A stretch of 55,173 nucleotides of DNA, taken from positions 1-55,173 of the forward strand of contig CABXHU010000007.1 of the NCBI GenBank assembly GCA_902512065.1, in the 5' to 3' direction. The position numbers were made by a program, and so were the translations under genes. Each line of letters starts with the position of its first letter. Positions within the stretch are counted from its first letter, which is position 1. The stretch is from an uncultured Bacteroidota bacterium. GTDB lineage: Bacteria; Bacteroidota; Bacteroidia; Flavobacteriales; Flavobacteriaceae. Positions 1 to 8,599 of this stretch are shown here, one piece after another. Below the pieces are notes generated by a model. The model was given only the letters and a program-made list of their open reading frames with translations, ran no database searches and was not told the origin of the DNA.

Positions 1-1
1 C

Positions 2-622
2 AGCGACACAGTTCAGTCTGTGGGACATTATAAGATGGATCTTTCAAAAACTAAAATTGATTTTATCGTAGCTAGCGCACATAAATTTCATGGACCAAAA
101 GGTGTTGGATTTGCTTATATAAATAAGAATTGTCCTATAAGGCCTTTAATTTTTGGAGGGATGCAGGAAAGAGGTTACAGAGCAGGAACAGAAAGTGTTC
201 ATAATATTGTGGGTATGTCAGAGGCTCTAAATATTTCTATCGAAAAACTAGATGAAGAATATAAGTATATATATAGTCTTAAAGAGCACTTTATTACTAG
301 ATTAAAAACTTCTATTAAAAATATAAAATTTAATGGTTATTCTGGAGACATTAAAAAATCTACATATACTCTTTTAAATGTACAGTTTCCTTTAGAAAAA
401 TCTAAAGCTGAAATGTTTTTATTTAAGCTAGATCTATTAGGAATAGCATGTTCTAAAGGTAGTGCATGTCAGAGTGGAAGTGATGCAGGCTCACATGTGT
501 TAAATGAAGTCTTAGACAATGATGGACTCAATAAAGTGTCAGTAAGATTTTCATTAAGTATATACAATACAAAAGAAGAAATAGATAGAGTTGTCGATGA
601 GGTAGTTAAACTATTGGGTTAA
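2..622 (+). CDS. Cysteine desulfurase (NifS/IscS-like), C-terminal part
   Basis: This is the downstream half (about 206 residues) of a PLP-dependent class V aminotransferase-fold enzyme that removes sulfur from L-cysteine as an enzyme persulfide. The gene is cut by the window edge; the frame is open from base 2. The PLP-binding lysine lies in the motif SAHKFHGPKG (codon at 83-85). The sulfur-accepting cysteine lies in the loop SKGSACQSGS (codon at 467-469). Both match the NifS/IscS family. Its last four bases overlap the end of the convergent receptor gene. It could be a housekeeping IscS-like or a dedicated NifS-like enzyme; the missing N-terminus and upstream neighbours would decide. Confidence 0.93.
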   Translation, partial: SDTVQSVGHYKMDLSKTKIDFIVASAHKFHGPKGVGFAYINKNCPIRPLIFGGMQERGYRAGTESVHNIVGMSEALNISIEKLDEEYKYIYSLKEHFITRLKTSIKNIKFNGYSGDIKKSTYTLLNVQFPLEKSKAEMFLFKLDLLGIACSKGSACQSGSDAGSHVLNEVLDNDGLNKVSVRFSLSIYNTKEEIDRVVDEVVKLLG

Positions 623-3069
623 AATTTAAATTCTAAATTAAGATTAAATATTCTTGGAGTAAGATAGTTTGGAATAGAGAATTGCCTTTTAGAATAAACA
701 TCTCTAACCCAGGTGTTAGTAATAGAGTTTTGAACATTAAACATATTAAATATTTCTAATCCAATAGTAAGTTCTTCAAATAAGCTTTTAAATCCATTCT
801 TATATTTTTTTTCATCTCCAACTATTATATACGAAACACCTAAGTCTGCCCTTTTATAATCAGGCAGCCTATTTAAGTAATTGTATGGATTTGAATAGCT
901 TGGAGCTCCACCTGGAACACCGGTATTATATATCAGGTTTAGATACATTTTTAAATCAGGAATATTTGGAACATAATCTTGAAAAAGTATTCCAAATTTT
1001 AGTCTTTGATCTGTTGGCCTAGCTATATATCCTTGTTCGTCTATGTTTTCCTCAGTTTTTAGATATCCTAGACTAAACCATGATTCAGTTCCTGGAACAA
1101 ACTCACCATTTAATCTTAAATCTAATCCATATGCATAGGCTTTTGCATTATTTTCTGCAGAATATCTTATTCTTACATTATCAATTGTGTAAGTATTAAT
1201 ATCATCCATTTTCTTATAATATAATTCAGATAATAATTTAAAAGGTCTGTTCCATATTTTTAAAGAATAATCATTAGATAAAACAAAATGAATAGATTTT
1301 TGAGCTTTTACATCATAATTGATATTACCATCAAATCCTCTTAATTCTCTATAAAATGGAGGTTGATAATAAACTCCTGTACTTAGCCTAAATAACATAT
1401 CTTTTTCCCAGTTTGGTTTTATTGCAAATTGTACTCTAGGGCTAATAACGGTTTTTAGTTTATTCCCATTTATTTTCCACCCATGCATTCTTAACCCTGC
1501 ATTATAATAGAATTCACCTGAACTATTGTTTGAAATCTTACTCCATTGAAGGTATGACTGCAGTCTTTTGATTGTCGTGCTGTTAGTTGATCTTATATCA
1601 CTAAATGGAAGAATTGGCCCTTGGTTTGATTCATAAGGTTGCTGACTTATTGAGTTAATGAATGGGGGGTCTATTGAAAATCCAGCAGAATCTATTATCT
1701 CCCACTCAATGATTCTGTCATCAATATTTTCTGACGAATATTTAAGAGAGAATTCAAGATTATTATTATCAATTTTATAATATAGTTTGTTTTCAATATT
1801 AAAAATTAATGCATCTAAGCTATTTCTAGCATGGTTTAATTGAGCTCCAATACCTTCACTGAATTCTACTTCTCCTAAATTCTCATCTCCAATACTACTA
1901 TTAACTTCACCTAAATTATATTGAGCTAGAATATCAAAATATTCTTTTTCTACGGTATTAAATGTAGATGCAATCACCTTTAAGATTAAGTTTTTTCTTA
2001 AGTTAATTTTAGTTGTTAGTGAAGAAAAAAATGTTTTATACTTGTCTTTCTCTTGCCCATCATAATAAACTATTAATGCAGTAGGATCTTCTAGTGTACC
2101 AAAATTTGTTTGTCTTGTTTTAGGCTTGTAATTATAATTGTTAATTGAAATGTTTGATAGAAAACTTAACTCAATCTTATCTGAAACTGTGTAAGTAAAA
2201 AGATTTTGAAAATCAATAAAACTAGGTTTATAATTAGTCTTAGTTTCTCTAGACTGAACTAAAAGGCTATTATCTCTATATCTAAACCCTAGAATATTAG
2301 TAATTTTAGAATTATCAGATATCAAATCAGAAGAAATCCTACTTCCTAATAAATTTAAGTTACTTGACAATTTATTTTTTACTGGCCTTCTATACTTAAT
2401 ATCTAATACAGAAGACATCTTGTCTCCATACTTAGACTGAAATCCACCTGAAGAAAATTTTACAGATTTTATCAGATCAGTATTAACAAAACTTAAACCT
2501 TCTTGTTGTCCAGATCTAACTAAAAAAGGTCTATAAACTTCTACATCATTTACATAAACAAGGTTTTCATCAAAATTCCCTCCTCTAACTGAGTACTGAG
2601 TACTAAGTTCATTTGATATATTTACCCCAGGAAGAGTTTTTAATAAATTCTCAACTCCTGGTTGAGCTCCTCGTATTTTTCTTATAACTTCAGGATTAAT
2701 ATTTGAAACACCACTAAAATTGTCTCGAGATCTAGAACTAAGAACTACTGTAGCAATCTGTTCAATACTCTCATTCATTATAGGATTAAATTCAAAGATC
2801 TCATCTTCATTTAAATTAAATTTTAAACTAATTTTTTTATAATTAATATGGGTAAATTCAATACTAATATCCTGATTTGAAGGCACACTTATAGAGTAAA
2901 AGCCATTAGGATTTGTTGTAGTTCCAGATAAATTTGAAATAACATTTATATTTTCAATTGGATTATTGCTGTCATCTAATATCACCCCCATTATTTCAGC
3001 ATTTTGTGCAAATGACTGAATTAATGAAAATAATGATAGTACTAATATTGTTAATTTACTTTTATTCAA
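619..3069 (-). CDS. TonB-dependent outer membrane receptor with carboxypeptidase-regulatory-like N-domain
   Basis: This 816-residue protein looks like a complete outer-membrane TonB-dependent receptor. A signal peptide (about 1-21, ending SFAQ) is followed by a CarboxypepD_reg-like beta domain (about 23-100, with the typical NPNGFYSISVPS segment). Next comes a plug domain (about 110-230, with GVENLLKTLPGVN and YSVRGGNFDENLVYVND), then a long beta-barrel ending in Phe (LNLEFKF), as expected for outer-membrane insertion. The layout is that of Bacteroidota receptors of the SusC/CirA class, but no SusD partner lies next to it. It follows the M23 peptidase gene after only 2 bases, so the two are probably co-transcribed. 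The substrate cannot be told from sequence. Confidence 0.93.
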   Translation of the reverse strand: MNKSKLTILVLSLFSLIQSFAQNAEIMGVILDDSNNPIENINVISNLSGTTTNPNGFYSISVPSNQDISIEFTHINYKKISLKFNLNEDEIFEFNPIMNESIEQIATVVLSSRSRDNFSGVSNINPEVIRKIRGAQPGVENLLKTLPGVNISNELSTQYSVRGGNFDENLVYVNDVEVYRPFLVRSGQQEGLSFVNTDLIKSVKFSSGGFQSKYGDKMSSVLDIKYRRPVKNKLSSNLNLLGSRISSDLISDNSKITNILGFRYRDNSLLVQSRETKTNYKPSFIDFQNLFTYTVSDKIELSFLSNISINNYNYKPKTRQTNFGTLEDPTALIVYYDGQEKDKYKTFFSSLTTKINLRKNLILKVIASTFNTVEKEYFDILAQYNLGEVNSSIGDENLGEVEFSEGIGAQLNHARNSLDALIFNIENKLYYKIDNNNLEFSLKYSSENIDDRIIEWEIIDSAGFSIDPPFINSISQQPYESNQGPILPFSDIRSTNSTTIKRLQSYLQWSKISNNSSGEFYYNAGLRMHGWKINGNKLKTVISPRVQFAIKPNWEKDMLFRLSTGVYYQPPFYRELRGFDGNINYDVKAQKSIHFVLSNDYSLKIWNRPFKLLSELYYKKMDDINTYTIDNVRIRYSAENNAKAYAYGLDLRLNGEFVPGTESWFSLGYLKTEENIDEQGYIARPTDQRLKFGILFQDYVPNIPDLKMYLNLIYNTGVPGGAPSYSNPYNYLNRLPDYKRADLGVSYIIVGDEKKYKNGFKSLFEELTIGLEIFNMFNVQNSITNTWVRDVYSKRQFSIPNYLTPRIFNLNLEFKF

Positions 3070-3071
3070 TT

Positions 3072-4754
3072 TTAATTAGGTTTTCGGTAAAAAGTAGTCC
3101 TGTATTCAGATCTGTTCCCGACATTATCTAAAACTTCTATATATAAGTCATTTTTAGCTTCTTTTATGATATTATCATCAAAATCATAAACTAACACCCC
3201 TTTCTTTGTATTTAGTTCAAAGAGGATCCAGTTGTCGTTTATCCAGCCATTGTATTTTTTGATTCCTGATTCATTGTCCTTAACCTGTATTTTAAGATTA
3301 TTAAAATTAGATATCCAATCATTTTTTTTAAAGCCAATTGGAGATATAGAAGGGTTTATTGTATCTAGACCTATCATATAATTTCCCAAAGATTTTGTGG
3401 TGGATTCCTTACTATTTAATACATCTATTGTATATGAGTAATTCACTATTTTATTATTTTCAGACAATTTCCCTACAAACAACCTGTCTTTTATTGAATC
3501 ATTATAACGATCTATATTAAAAGAAATTGTAATTGGTTTAAGTAGGGGGATAGTGTCTCTATCAATAGAAAGAGTATCGTTTTTAAAAGATACATCAAGG
3601 AATACGTCTTTATAGAATGCCCCTTTAGGAACAGAAACCTTAGCATCAATAAAATCAATTTCATAATCTTTATTAGTCTCTATAAGATTAAATTCATTGA
3701 ACTTTTCATTTGTATTATTATCAAAATTATTTGTTGAGCTATCTCCAATAATAGGAACTGTTAATCTACTTGTATTTCCATTTGCATCAGCTAAATGTAT
3801 TTCATAGCTATATGATTCTCCGTGATTTATTGATATATACCCGTTATTTAACTTAGTTTTATAAAATTTTAAAGGATTATAATCTTCTACATATAGTTTT
3901 TGTATTCTTTTTTTGTTGTTTTTAAAGAAGGCATAGTCAATAAATGTATTTATATGTTTGGTTTCATTAAATGATATAGAATCAAATGATATAGACAATA
4001 TATTATTGCCGTTTAGATATGCAGATATTTTAGAAACCCCATTTTTATTGTTAGCTAAATCATGCTTATCAAAGGCCGCTATTCCAAAACCTATTTTCCC
4101 TGTATCTCTTATTGTATCAGCAAGATATCTAGTACTGGAAATCTTTTCTATTTTATGTTTATTTTGAACATCATATGAGTCTTTTGTATAGAATAATTCA
4201 CTAACAAAAGGAGGGATGCTGTCTTTAATAGAAATATTCGAATTTAATAAGGGATTGACAGGAATTTGATTAGCATCTCTTAATTCAAAATGTAAATGTG
4301 GCCCTGTTGTTCCTCCAGTGTTACCGCTAAATGCGATTATTTCATTTTTTAATATTTTAATTTCATTCTCTTTTGGAAAAAATTCAATTTCATAAGATTT
4401 CTTTTTGTACTGCTTAGATTTTACAATCTTTTCAATTTTAGGTGAGAATTTTTTTAAATGGGCATACACTGAGCTTGTCCCATTGGGATGTAGTATGTAC
4501 AATGCTTTACCGTAACCACCATGACTTATTTTGATTCTACTTACGTACCCATTGTCATATGAATAGACATTTAACCCCTCAACACCCTTTGTTTTAATGT
4601 CTATTCCTGAATGAAAATGATTAGATCTTAACTCTCCATAAGTTCCAGATAAATTAATTGGTATATCTAGTGGTGTAATATCTTCATTTGCTGATTTATT
4701 TTGAGATAAAATAATATGGCTTGTAATCAGTAAAATGAAAAACACTATTCTCAT
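3072..4754 (-). CDS. M23 family metallopeptidase, secreted
   Basis: This is a 560-residue exported protein with a signal peptide (about 1-17). A LytM/M23 zinc peptidase domain starts close to the N-terminus. The metal ligands are visible as H48xxxD52 (in NHFHSGIDIK) and H155 of the HLH motif (TGPHLHFELRD); H99 in VYAHL is the usual catalytic histidine region. All key residues are present, so it is probably an active peptidoglycan endopeptidase rather than a degenerate scaffold. The C-terminal 350 residues are beta-rich, with no family I recognise, and resemble domains that hold or position the enzyme in the periplasm. It is the first gene of a pair with the TonB-dependent receptor. Confidence 0.9.
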   Translation of the reverse strand: MRIVFFILLITSHIILSQNKSANEDITPLDIPINLSGTYGELRSNHFHSGIDIKTKGVEGLNVYSYDNGYVSRIKISHGGYGKALYILHPNGTSSVYAHLKKFSPKIEKIVKSKQYKKKSYEIEFFPKENEIKILKNEIIAFSGNTGGTTGPHLHFELRDANQIPVNPLLNSNISIKDSIPPFVSELFYTKDSYDVQNKHKIEKISSTRYLADTIRDTGKIGFGIAAFDKHDLANNKNGVSKISAYLNGNNILSISFDSISFNETKHINTFIDYAFFKNNKKRIQKLYVEDYNPLKFYKTKLNNGYISINHGESYSYEIHLADANGNTSRLTVPIIGDSSTNNFDNNTNEKFNEFNLIETNKDYEIDFIDAKVSVPKGAFYKDVFLDVSFKNDTLSIDRDTIPLLKPITISFNIDRYNDSIKDRLFVGKLSENNKIVNYSYTIDVLNSKESTTKSLGNYMIGLDTINPSISPIGFKKNDWISNFNNLKIQVKDNESGIKKYNGWINDNWILFELNTKKGVLVYDFDDNIIKEAKNDLYIEVLDNVGNRSEYRTTFYRKPN

Positions 4755-4813
4755 AAAAAAAGTTTTATAAATATCATTTTTTTTGATGAAATAAATTAAT
4801 TTTTTTAAAAAAA

Positions 4814-4844
4814 TTGAAAATAATAATTATCTACATTAACTTTG
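4814..4844 (+). promoter_or_regulatory. Bacteroidota-type promoter for the coiled-coil gene-zapA unit
   Basis: A TTG (4814-4816) and a perfect TAnnTTTG element (TAACTTTG, 4837-4844) are separated by 20 bases. This fits the -33/-7 pattern known for the primary sigma factor of Bacteroidota. The start of transcription would fall near 4850, giving a leader of about 20 bases before the TTG start at 4871. Confidence 0.6.
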
Positions 4845-4870
4845 TTTATATAGCATTAATTTAGGTTAAA

Positions 4871-5164
4871 TTGAATAATTTAGAATCTTTATCGAGTAAA
4901 ATTGAAGAAAAAGTTGGCAAAGCTTTAGCTAAGATTAGCAGATTAGCAGATCAAAATGAAGATTTAGAAAAAAAATTAAATATAGCTCTTGCCAAAAATT
5001 TAGACAATGAAGAAATAGTTGAGTCGATGAAGGAGAAATACAAGGCTCTTAAAATTGCAAGTGCTATTACTGGTAGTGATAACAAAAGTATTGAGGAAAC
5101 AAAAATTGAAATCAATTCATTGATAAGAGAAATAGATTACTGTATTTCTCAATTATCAGATTAA
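4871..5164 (+). CDS. Small coiled-coil protein upstream of zapA, unknown function
   Basis: This is a 97-residue protein with no family I can name. It is almost entirely charged, heptad-like helix (Ser/Lys/Glu/Leu rich, about residues 5-75), without a signal peptide or membrane segment, so it should be a cytoplasmic coiled coil. It starts with TTG; no ATG is available near the promoter, and the coil begins immediately. The stop is 4 bases before zapA, so the two are translated from one transcript. By context it may act with ZapA at the division site, in the way ZapB (also a short coiled coil) does in Enterobacteria. That is inference only; no sequence similarity to ZapB is claimed. Confidence 0.75.
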   Translation: MNNLESLSSKIEEKVGKALAKISRLADQNEDLEKKLNIALAKNLDNEEIVESMKEKYKALKIASAITGSDNKSIEETKIEINSLIREIDYCISQLSD

Positions 5165-5168
5165 ATAT

Positions 5169-5453
5169 ATGTCTGAAAAATTAAAGATTAAACTTTCTAT
5201 TGCCAATAGAGTTTATCCATTGACAATACATCCTTCTCAAGAAGAGGGTTTAAGAAAGGCTGCTCAAGAAATTAATAAAATGATAAAGGAATTTGAAGAA
5301 AATTACTCTGTTAGAGATAAGCAAGATGTTCTAGCGATGTGTGCTCTACAAATTGCTTCAAAAAAGACTCAGAAGACTATCGATGAAAACAATTTAAATA
5401 AATCATTAGAAGATAGACTAATTCATTTAAATGAATTATTAAAAGAAATATAA
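5169..5453 (+). CDS. zapA: Cell division protein ZapA
   Basis: This 94-residue protein fits the ZapA family in length and layout. It has an N-terminal globular part with KIKLSIANRVYPLTI and the segment EEGLRKAAQEINKMI, followed by a C-terminal helix (about 50-94) that forms the tetramer coiled coil. ZapA binds FtsZ filaments and promotes their bundling in the Z ring. It sits directly after the small coiled-coil gene and directly before a predicted 6S RNA. A 6S RNA gene behind zapA is also the arrangement known from proteobacteria, which supports both calls. Confidence 0.88.
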   Translation: MSEKLKIKLSIANRVYPLTIHPSQEEGLRKAAQEINKMIKEFEENYSVRDKQDVLAMCALQIASKKTQKTIDENNLNKSLEDRLIHLNELLKEI

Positions 5454-5477
5454 TTTATTTATGTACTTTTAATCTAC

Positions 5478-5641
5478 AAAACTACCTACACTAGTTTTTT
5501 AATAAACTCAACACTAATAAATTAAAAAGGGTGAGTTTAAGTTGTTAAATCGTGCTGAAATTTTTCAGATTTTTGATCAGCTTTGTAACCCTAAACCTGT
5601 TAAAAAGGAGTTTATAATAAAATGCTTGTGTAGGTTTTTTT
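5478..5641 (+). ncRNA. ssrS: Probable 6S RNA (flavobacterial 6S type)
   Basis: The zapA-xerD gap has no open frame but folds like 6S RNA, the small RNA that imitates an open promoter and sequesters RNA polymerase. A terminal stem pairs ACCTACAC (5484-5491) with GTGTAGGT (5628-5635). An inner stem pairs ATAAACTC (5502-5509) with GAGTTTAT (5608-5615). A large open bubble follows, and an apical stem pairs GCTGA (5554-5558) with TCAGC (5577-5581). The 3' arm runs into six Ts, so it also serves as terminator. A TACTTTTA element at 5464-5471 would place the start near 5478. An alternative pairing of TAAACTCA with TGAGTTTA (near 5532-5539) could be the refolded form. Rfam has a flavobacterial 6S family; I could not run that model. 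Confidence 0.65.
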
Positions 5642-5677
5642 ATACATATTGAATTAGACATATCTAAGCCAATATAT

Positions 5678-6583
5678 CTAACTAGTACTTGATCTAGGAT
5701 GAAATTTGTTAATAGCAGTAATTAACATTTTATTATCAACATGCATATATATTTCTGTAGTAGTGATGCTTTGATGACCTAATAATTGCTGAATTGTTTT
5801 AAGGTCAGCGCCATTCTCTAATAAATGAGTAGCAAATGAATGTCTAAAAGTATGAGGAGAAATACTTTTCTTTATATTAGACAGCTTGGCTAATATTTTT
5901 ACAATAGTAAAAATCATTGCTCTTGAAAGAGCACTACCTCTTCTATTTAAAAATACTACATCTCTAAATTCTTCACTAATCTTTATTTTTTTTCTTGAAT
6001 TAGCAATATAGACTTTAATAACCTTTTTGGTTAGTGTGCTTATAGGAACTAATCTTTGTTTATTTCCCTTACCAGTAACTTTAATAAAACCTTCGCTAAA
6101 AAACAGGTCTGAAAGTTTAAGTGAAATTAACTCACTAACTCTTAGTCCACACCCATAAAGTGTTTCAATAATAGCTACATTCCTCTCATATTCATTAGAT
6201 TTTGAGTCTATCATTGATATTAGCTTATCTATTTCTTTAATTGTTAGTGTGTCAGGAAGTTTTCTTGAAATTCTTGGTGATTCAATTAAGGATAAAGGGT
6301 TATTAGAAATATACTTCTCAAAAATAAGATATTCAAAGAAACTTCTAAGCCCTGATATTATCCTGGACTGTGAGCTAGAACTGATAGAAGTAGATATTGA
6401 ATAAATAAATTCTTTAACTAAATCTGATGAAACTTTTAATGGACTTATAGATTTATTCTTAGTTAAAATAAAATTAGATAATTTTAGAATATCACTTTCA
6501 TAACTGCTAATAGAGTTATTTGATAATCCTCTTTCTATTTTTAAATAATTTTTGAAATTATTTATTGCTGTTTCCCATTTCAT
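5678..6583 (-). CDS. xerD: Site-specific tyrosine recombinase XerD
   Basis: This 301-residue protein has the length and order of XerC/XerD recombinases. An N-terminal SAM-like core-binding domain (about 1-95) is followed by the catalytic domain. All six catalytic residues can be placed: R148 (GCGLRVSEL), K172 (TGKGNKQR), H244 and R247 (HTFRHSFATH), H270 (LLGHQS) and Y279 (TEIYMHV). It resolves chromosome dimers at dif together with a partner recombinase. It is the last gene of the msrB-lpd-xerD run, 26 bases after lpd. The housekeeping neighbours and lack of attachment repeats argue against a phage integrase. XerC cannot be fully excluded from sequence alone. Confidence 0.9.
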   Translation of the reverse strand: MKWETAINNFKNYLKIERGLSNNSISSYESDILKLSNFILTKNKSISPLKVSSDLVKEFIYSISTSISSSSQSRIISGLRSFFEYLIFEKYISNNPLSLIESPRISRKLPDTLTIKEIDKLISMIDSKSNEYERNVAIIETLYGCGLRVSELISLKLSDLFFSEGFIKVTGKGNKQRLVPISTLTKKVIKVYIANSRKKIKISEEFRDVVFLNRRGSALSRAMIFTIVKILAKLSNIKKSISPHTFRHSFATHLLENGADLKTIQQLLGHQSITTTEIYMHVDNKMLITAINKFHPRSSTS

Positions 6584-6609
6584 TCCATTAGTTTATGGGG
6601 AAAATTTAA

Positions 6610-7986
6610 TTAAAGATGTATAACTTCATCGTATGCGTCAGCTACTGCTTCCATTATTGCTTCACTCATAGTAGGATGAGGGTGTATTGTTTTTAACACC
6701 TCTTGTCCTGTAGTTTCAAGCTTTCTTCCTAGAACAGCTTCTGCTATCATATCTGTTACTCCAGCTCCAATCATATGACAGCCTAGCCATTCACCATATT
6801 TTGAATCAAATATAACCTTAACAAAACCATCTTTTTTCCCAGATGCGCTAGCTTTTCCAGAAGCAGAAAAAGGAAATTTCCCAATTTTTACATCAAATCC
6901 TTTATCTATAGCTTGCTTTTCAGTTAAACCAACACTAGATATTTCTGGAGAACAATATGTGCATCCTGGGATATTTCCATAGTCAATTGGGGCAACATCA
7001 TGTCCTGAAATTTTCTCTACACACAAGATTCCTTCAGCTGAAGCAACATGTGCAAGAGCAGGTCCTGGAACAATATCTCCAATAGCATAATATCCAGGAA
7101 TATTAGTTTTATAATAAGAGTCTACCAGTATTTTATCTTTATCTACAGCAATACCTACATCCTCTAAACCAATATCTTCAATATTAGACTTTATTCCAGT
7201 TGCTGATAATAAAATATCTGCAGATATAACCTCATCACCTTTTTTAGTTTTAATAGTTGCTTTTACACCTTTTCCTTTAGTGCTTATTGATGTTACCTCT
7301 GTAGATGTTAAAACCTTAATACCTTTCTTTTTAAATGATTTTTCTAATTCTTTTGAAATTTCTTGATCTTCTAAAGGAACTAGATTAGGTAAGTACTCTA
7401 CTATAGTAACCTCCGTACCTAAGCTATTATAGAAATATGCAAATTCTACACCAATTGCACCTGAACCAACTACAATCATCTTTTTTGGTTGTTTGGATAA
7501 ACTCATAGCTTCTCTATATCCAATAACTTTTTTTCCATCCTGAGGTATTGAAGGCAGTATTCTTGACCTAGCACCAGTAGCTATAATAATATTATCTGCT
7601 TGATATTCTATCCCATCTATATCAACAATTTTTCCAGGTTTAATTTTTCCATAACCATTTATCACATCTATCTTATTTTTTTTCATAAGAAATTTAACAC
7701 CTTTACTCATACCGTCAGCAACATTTCTGCTTCTTGAAATGATCGCATTAAAATCACTAGAGATTCCTTTTGTAGAAAAACCATAATCATTAGCATGATT
7801 TAAATATTCGAAAACTTCTGCAGATTTTAATAATGCCTTTGTAGGTATACATCCCCAATTTAGGCAAATCCCACCAAGACTTTCTTTTTCAACTAAAGCA
7901 GTTTTAAAACCTAGCTGTGATGCTCTAATAGCAGTTACATATCCTCCTGGACCACTTCCAATAATTATTATATCATATTTTGTCAT
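6610..7986 (-). CDS. lpdA: Dihydrolipoyl dehydrogenase (E3)
   Basis: This is a 458-residue flavoprotein of the class I pyridine nucleotide-disulfide oxidoreductases. It reoxidises dihydrolipoamide in the 2-oxoacid dehydrogenase and glycine cleavage complexes, passing electrons to NAD. The FAD-binding GSGPGG lies at 11-16, the redox disulfide is C41/C46 (GGICLNWGCIPTK), the NAD fold has VVGSGAIGVEF, and the C-terminal base motif is HPHPTMSEA. Length is normal. It lies 18 bases after msrB and 26 bases before xerD on the same strand. No E1 or E2 gene is adjacent, so it is probably shared among complexes, including the glycine cleavage system whose T protein is encoded at about 26 kb. Confidence 0.96.
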   Translation of the reverse strand: MTKYDIIIIGSGPGGYVTAIRASQLGFKTALVEKESLGGICLNWGCIPTKALLKSAEVFEYLNHANDYGFSTKGISSDFNAIISRSRNVADGMSKGVKFLMKKNKIDVINGYGKIKPGKIVDIDGIEYQADNIIIATGARSRILPSIPQDGKKVIGYREAMSLSKQPKKMIVVGSGAIGVEFAYFYNSLGTEVTIVEYLPNLVPLEDQEISKELEKSFKKKGIKVLTSTEVTSISTKGKGVKATIKTKKGDEVISADILLSATGIKSNIEDIGLEDVGIAVDKDKILVDSYYKTNIPGYYAIGDIVPGPALAHVASAEGILCVEKISGHDVAPIDYGNIPGCTYCSPEISSVGLTEKQAIDKGFDVKIGKFPFSASGKASASGKKDGFVKVIFDSKYGEWLGCHMIGAGVTDMIAEAVLGRKLETTGQEVLKTIHPHPTMSEAIMEAVADAYDEVIHL

Positions 7987-8004
7987 TTCGTTTAAGCTTT
8001 TTTA

Positions 8005-8499
8005 TTATTTAGATTTCTTATTAAAATCAAGACTTACTGAATTAACACAGTATCTTTTTCCTGTTTCAGTTGGGCCATCGTCAAATATATGTCCCAAATG
8101 TCCATTGCAGTTTGCACATATAATTTCTACTCTATATCTGCTTAAAGAATAGTCATCCACATATTTTATAGCTCCCTTTACAGCTTCATCAAAACTTGGC
8201 CAACCACAATCAGATTTAAATTTTTGATCACTTGTAAACAAAGGGGTTTTACAAGCATTACAATTATATACTCCATTTTCAAAATGCGTATTATACTTCC
8301 CTGTATGAGGGTATTCAGTTCCTTTTTCAATTAATACCTTATATTCTTCATCATTTAGTATTTTTCTCCATTCTTTAGGTGTTTTATTACTCATATCATT
8401 TTGTTGTATTTTTTGGGTAGTATTAACAATCTTTTCTTGTGAGAAAACACTATTAGAATAACATACAAATAAGATTAATAACACCCATAGGTTCTTCAT
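8005..8499 (-). CDS. msrB: Peptide-methionine (R)-S-oxide reductase MsrB, exported
   Basis: This 164-residue protein reduces methionine-R-sulfoxide in damaged proteins. It has an N-terminal signal peptide (about 1-20, ending SVFSQ), so it acts in the periplasm rather than the cytosol. The MsrB domain fills the rest. The zinc site is formed by CNAC and CANC pairs, and the catalytic cysteine is C151 in RYCVNSVSLDF. The family signature GHLGHIFDDGP is intact. It is the first gene of the msrB-lpd-xerD run. A periplasmic MsrB needs an electron donor from the membrane; none is encoded next to it. Confidence 0.94.
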   Translation of the reverse strand: MKNLWVLLILFVCYSNSVFSQEKIVNTTQKIQQNDMSNKTPKEWRKILNDEEYKVLIEKGTEYPHTGKYNTHFENGVYNCNACKTPLFTSDQKFKSDCGWPSFDEAVKGAIKYVDDYSLSRYRVEIICANCNGHLGHIFDDGPTETGKRYCVNSVSLDFNKKSK

Positions 8500-8581
8500 A
8501 TAAATAACAATTTAATTGGCTATAATACAAAATATATCACTATCTTTTTACCCGAATAATTAAACTATACTAAGCCTTCTG

Positions 8582-8589
8582 CAAAAGTA
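8582..8589 (-). promoter_or_regulatory. Possible -7 element for msrB
   Basis: On the minus strand this reads TACTTTTG, a perfect TAnnTTTG element, and it is followed by CA as in strong flavobacterial promoters. Transcription would start near 8575 and give a leader of about 75 bases to msrB. No clear TTG is present at the -33 position, so the call is tentative. Confidence 0.35.
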
Positions 8590-8599
8590 TCTTAATTAT

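Noticed and set aside
5678-6583. Phage or island integrase
   Set aside because: Length, complete Xer motifs, housekeeping neighbours and lack of flanking direct repeats fit XerD.
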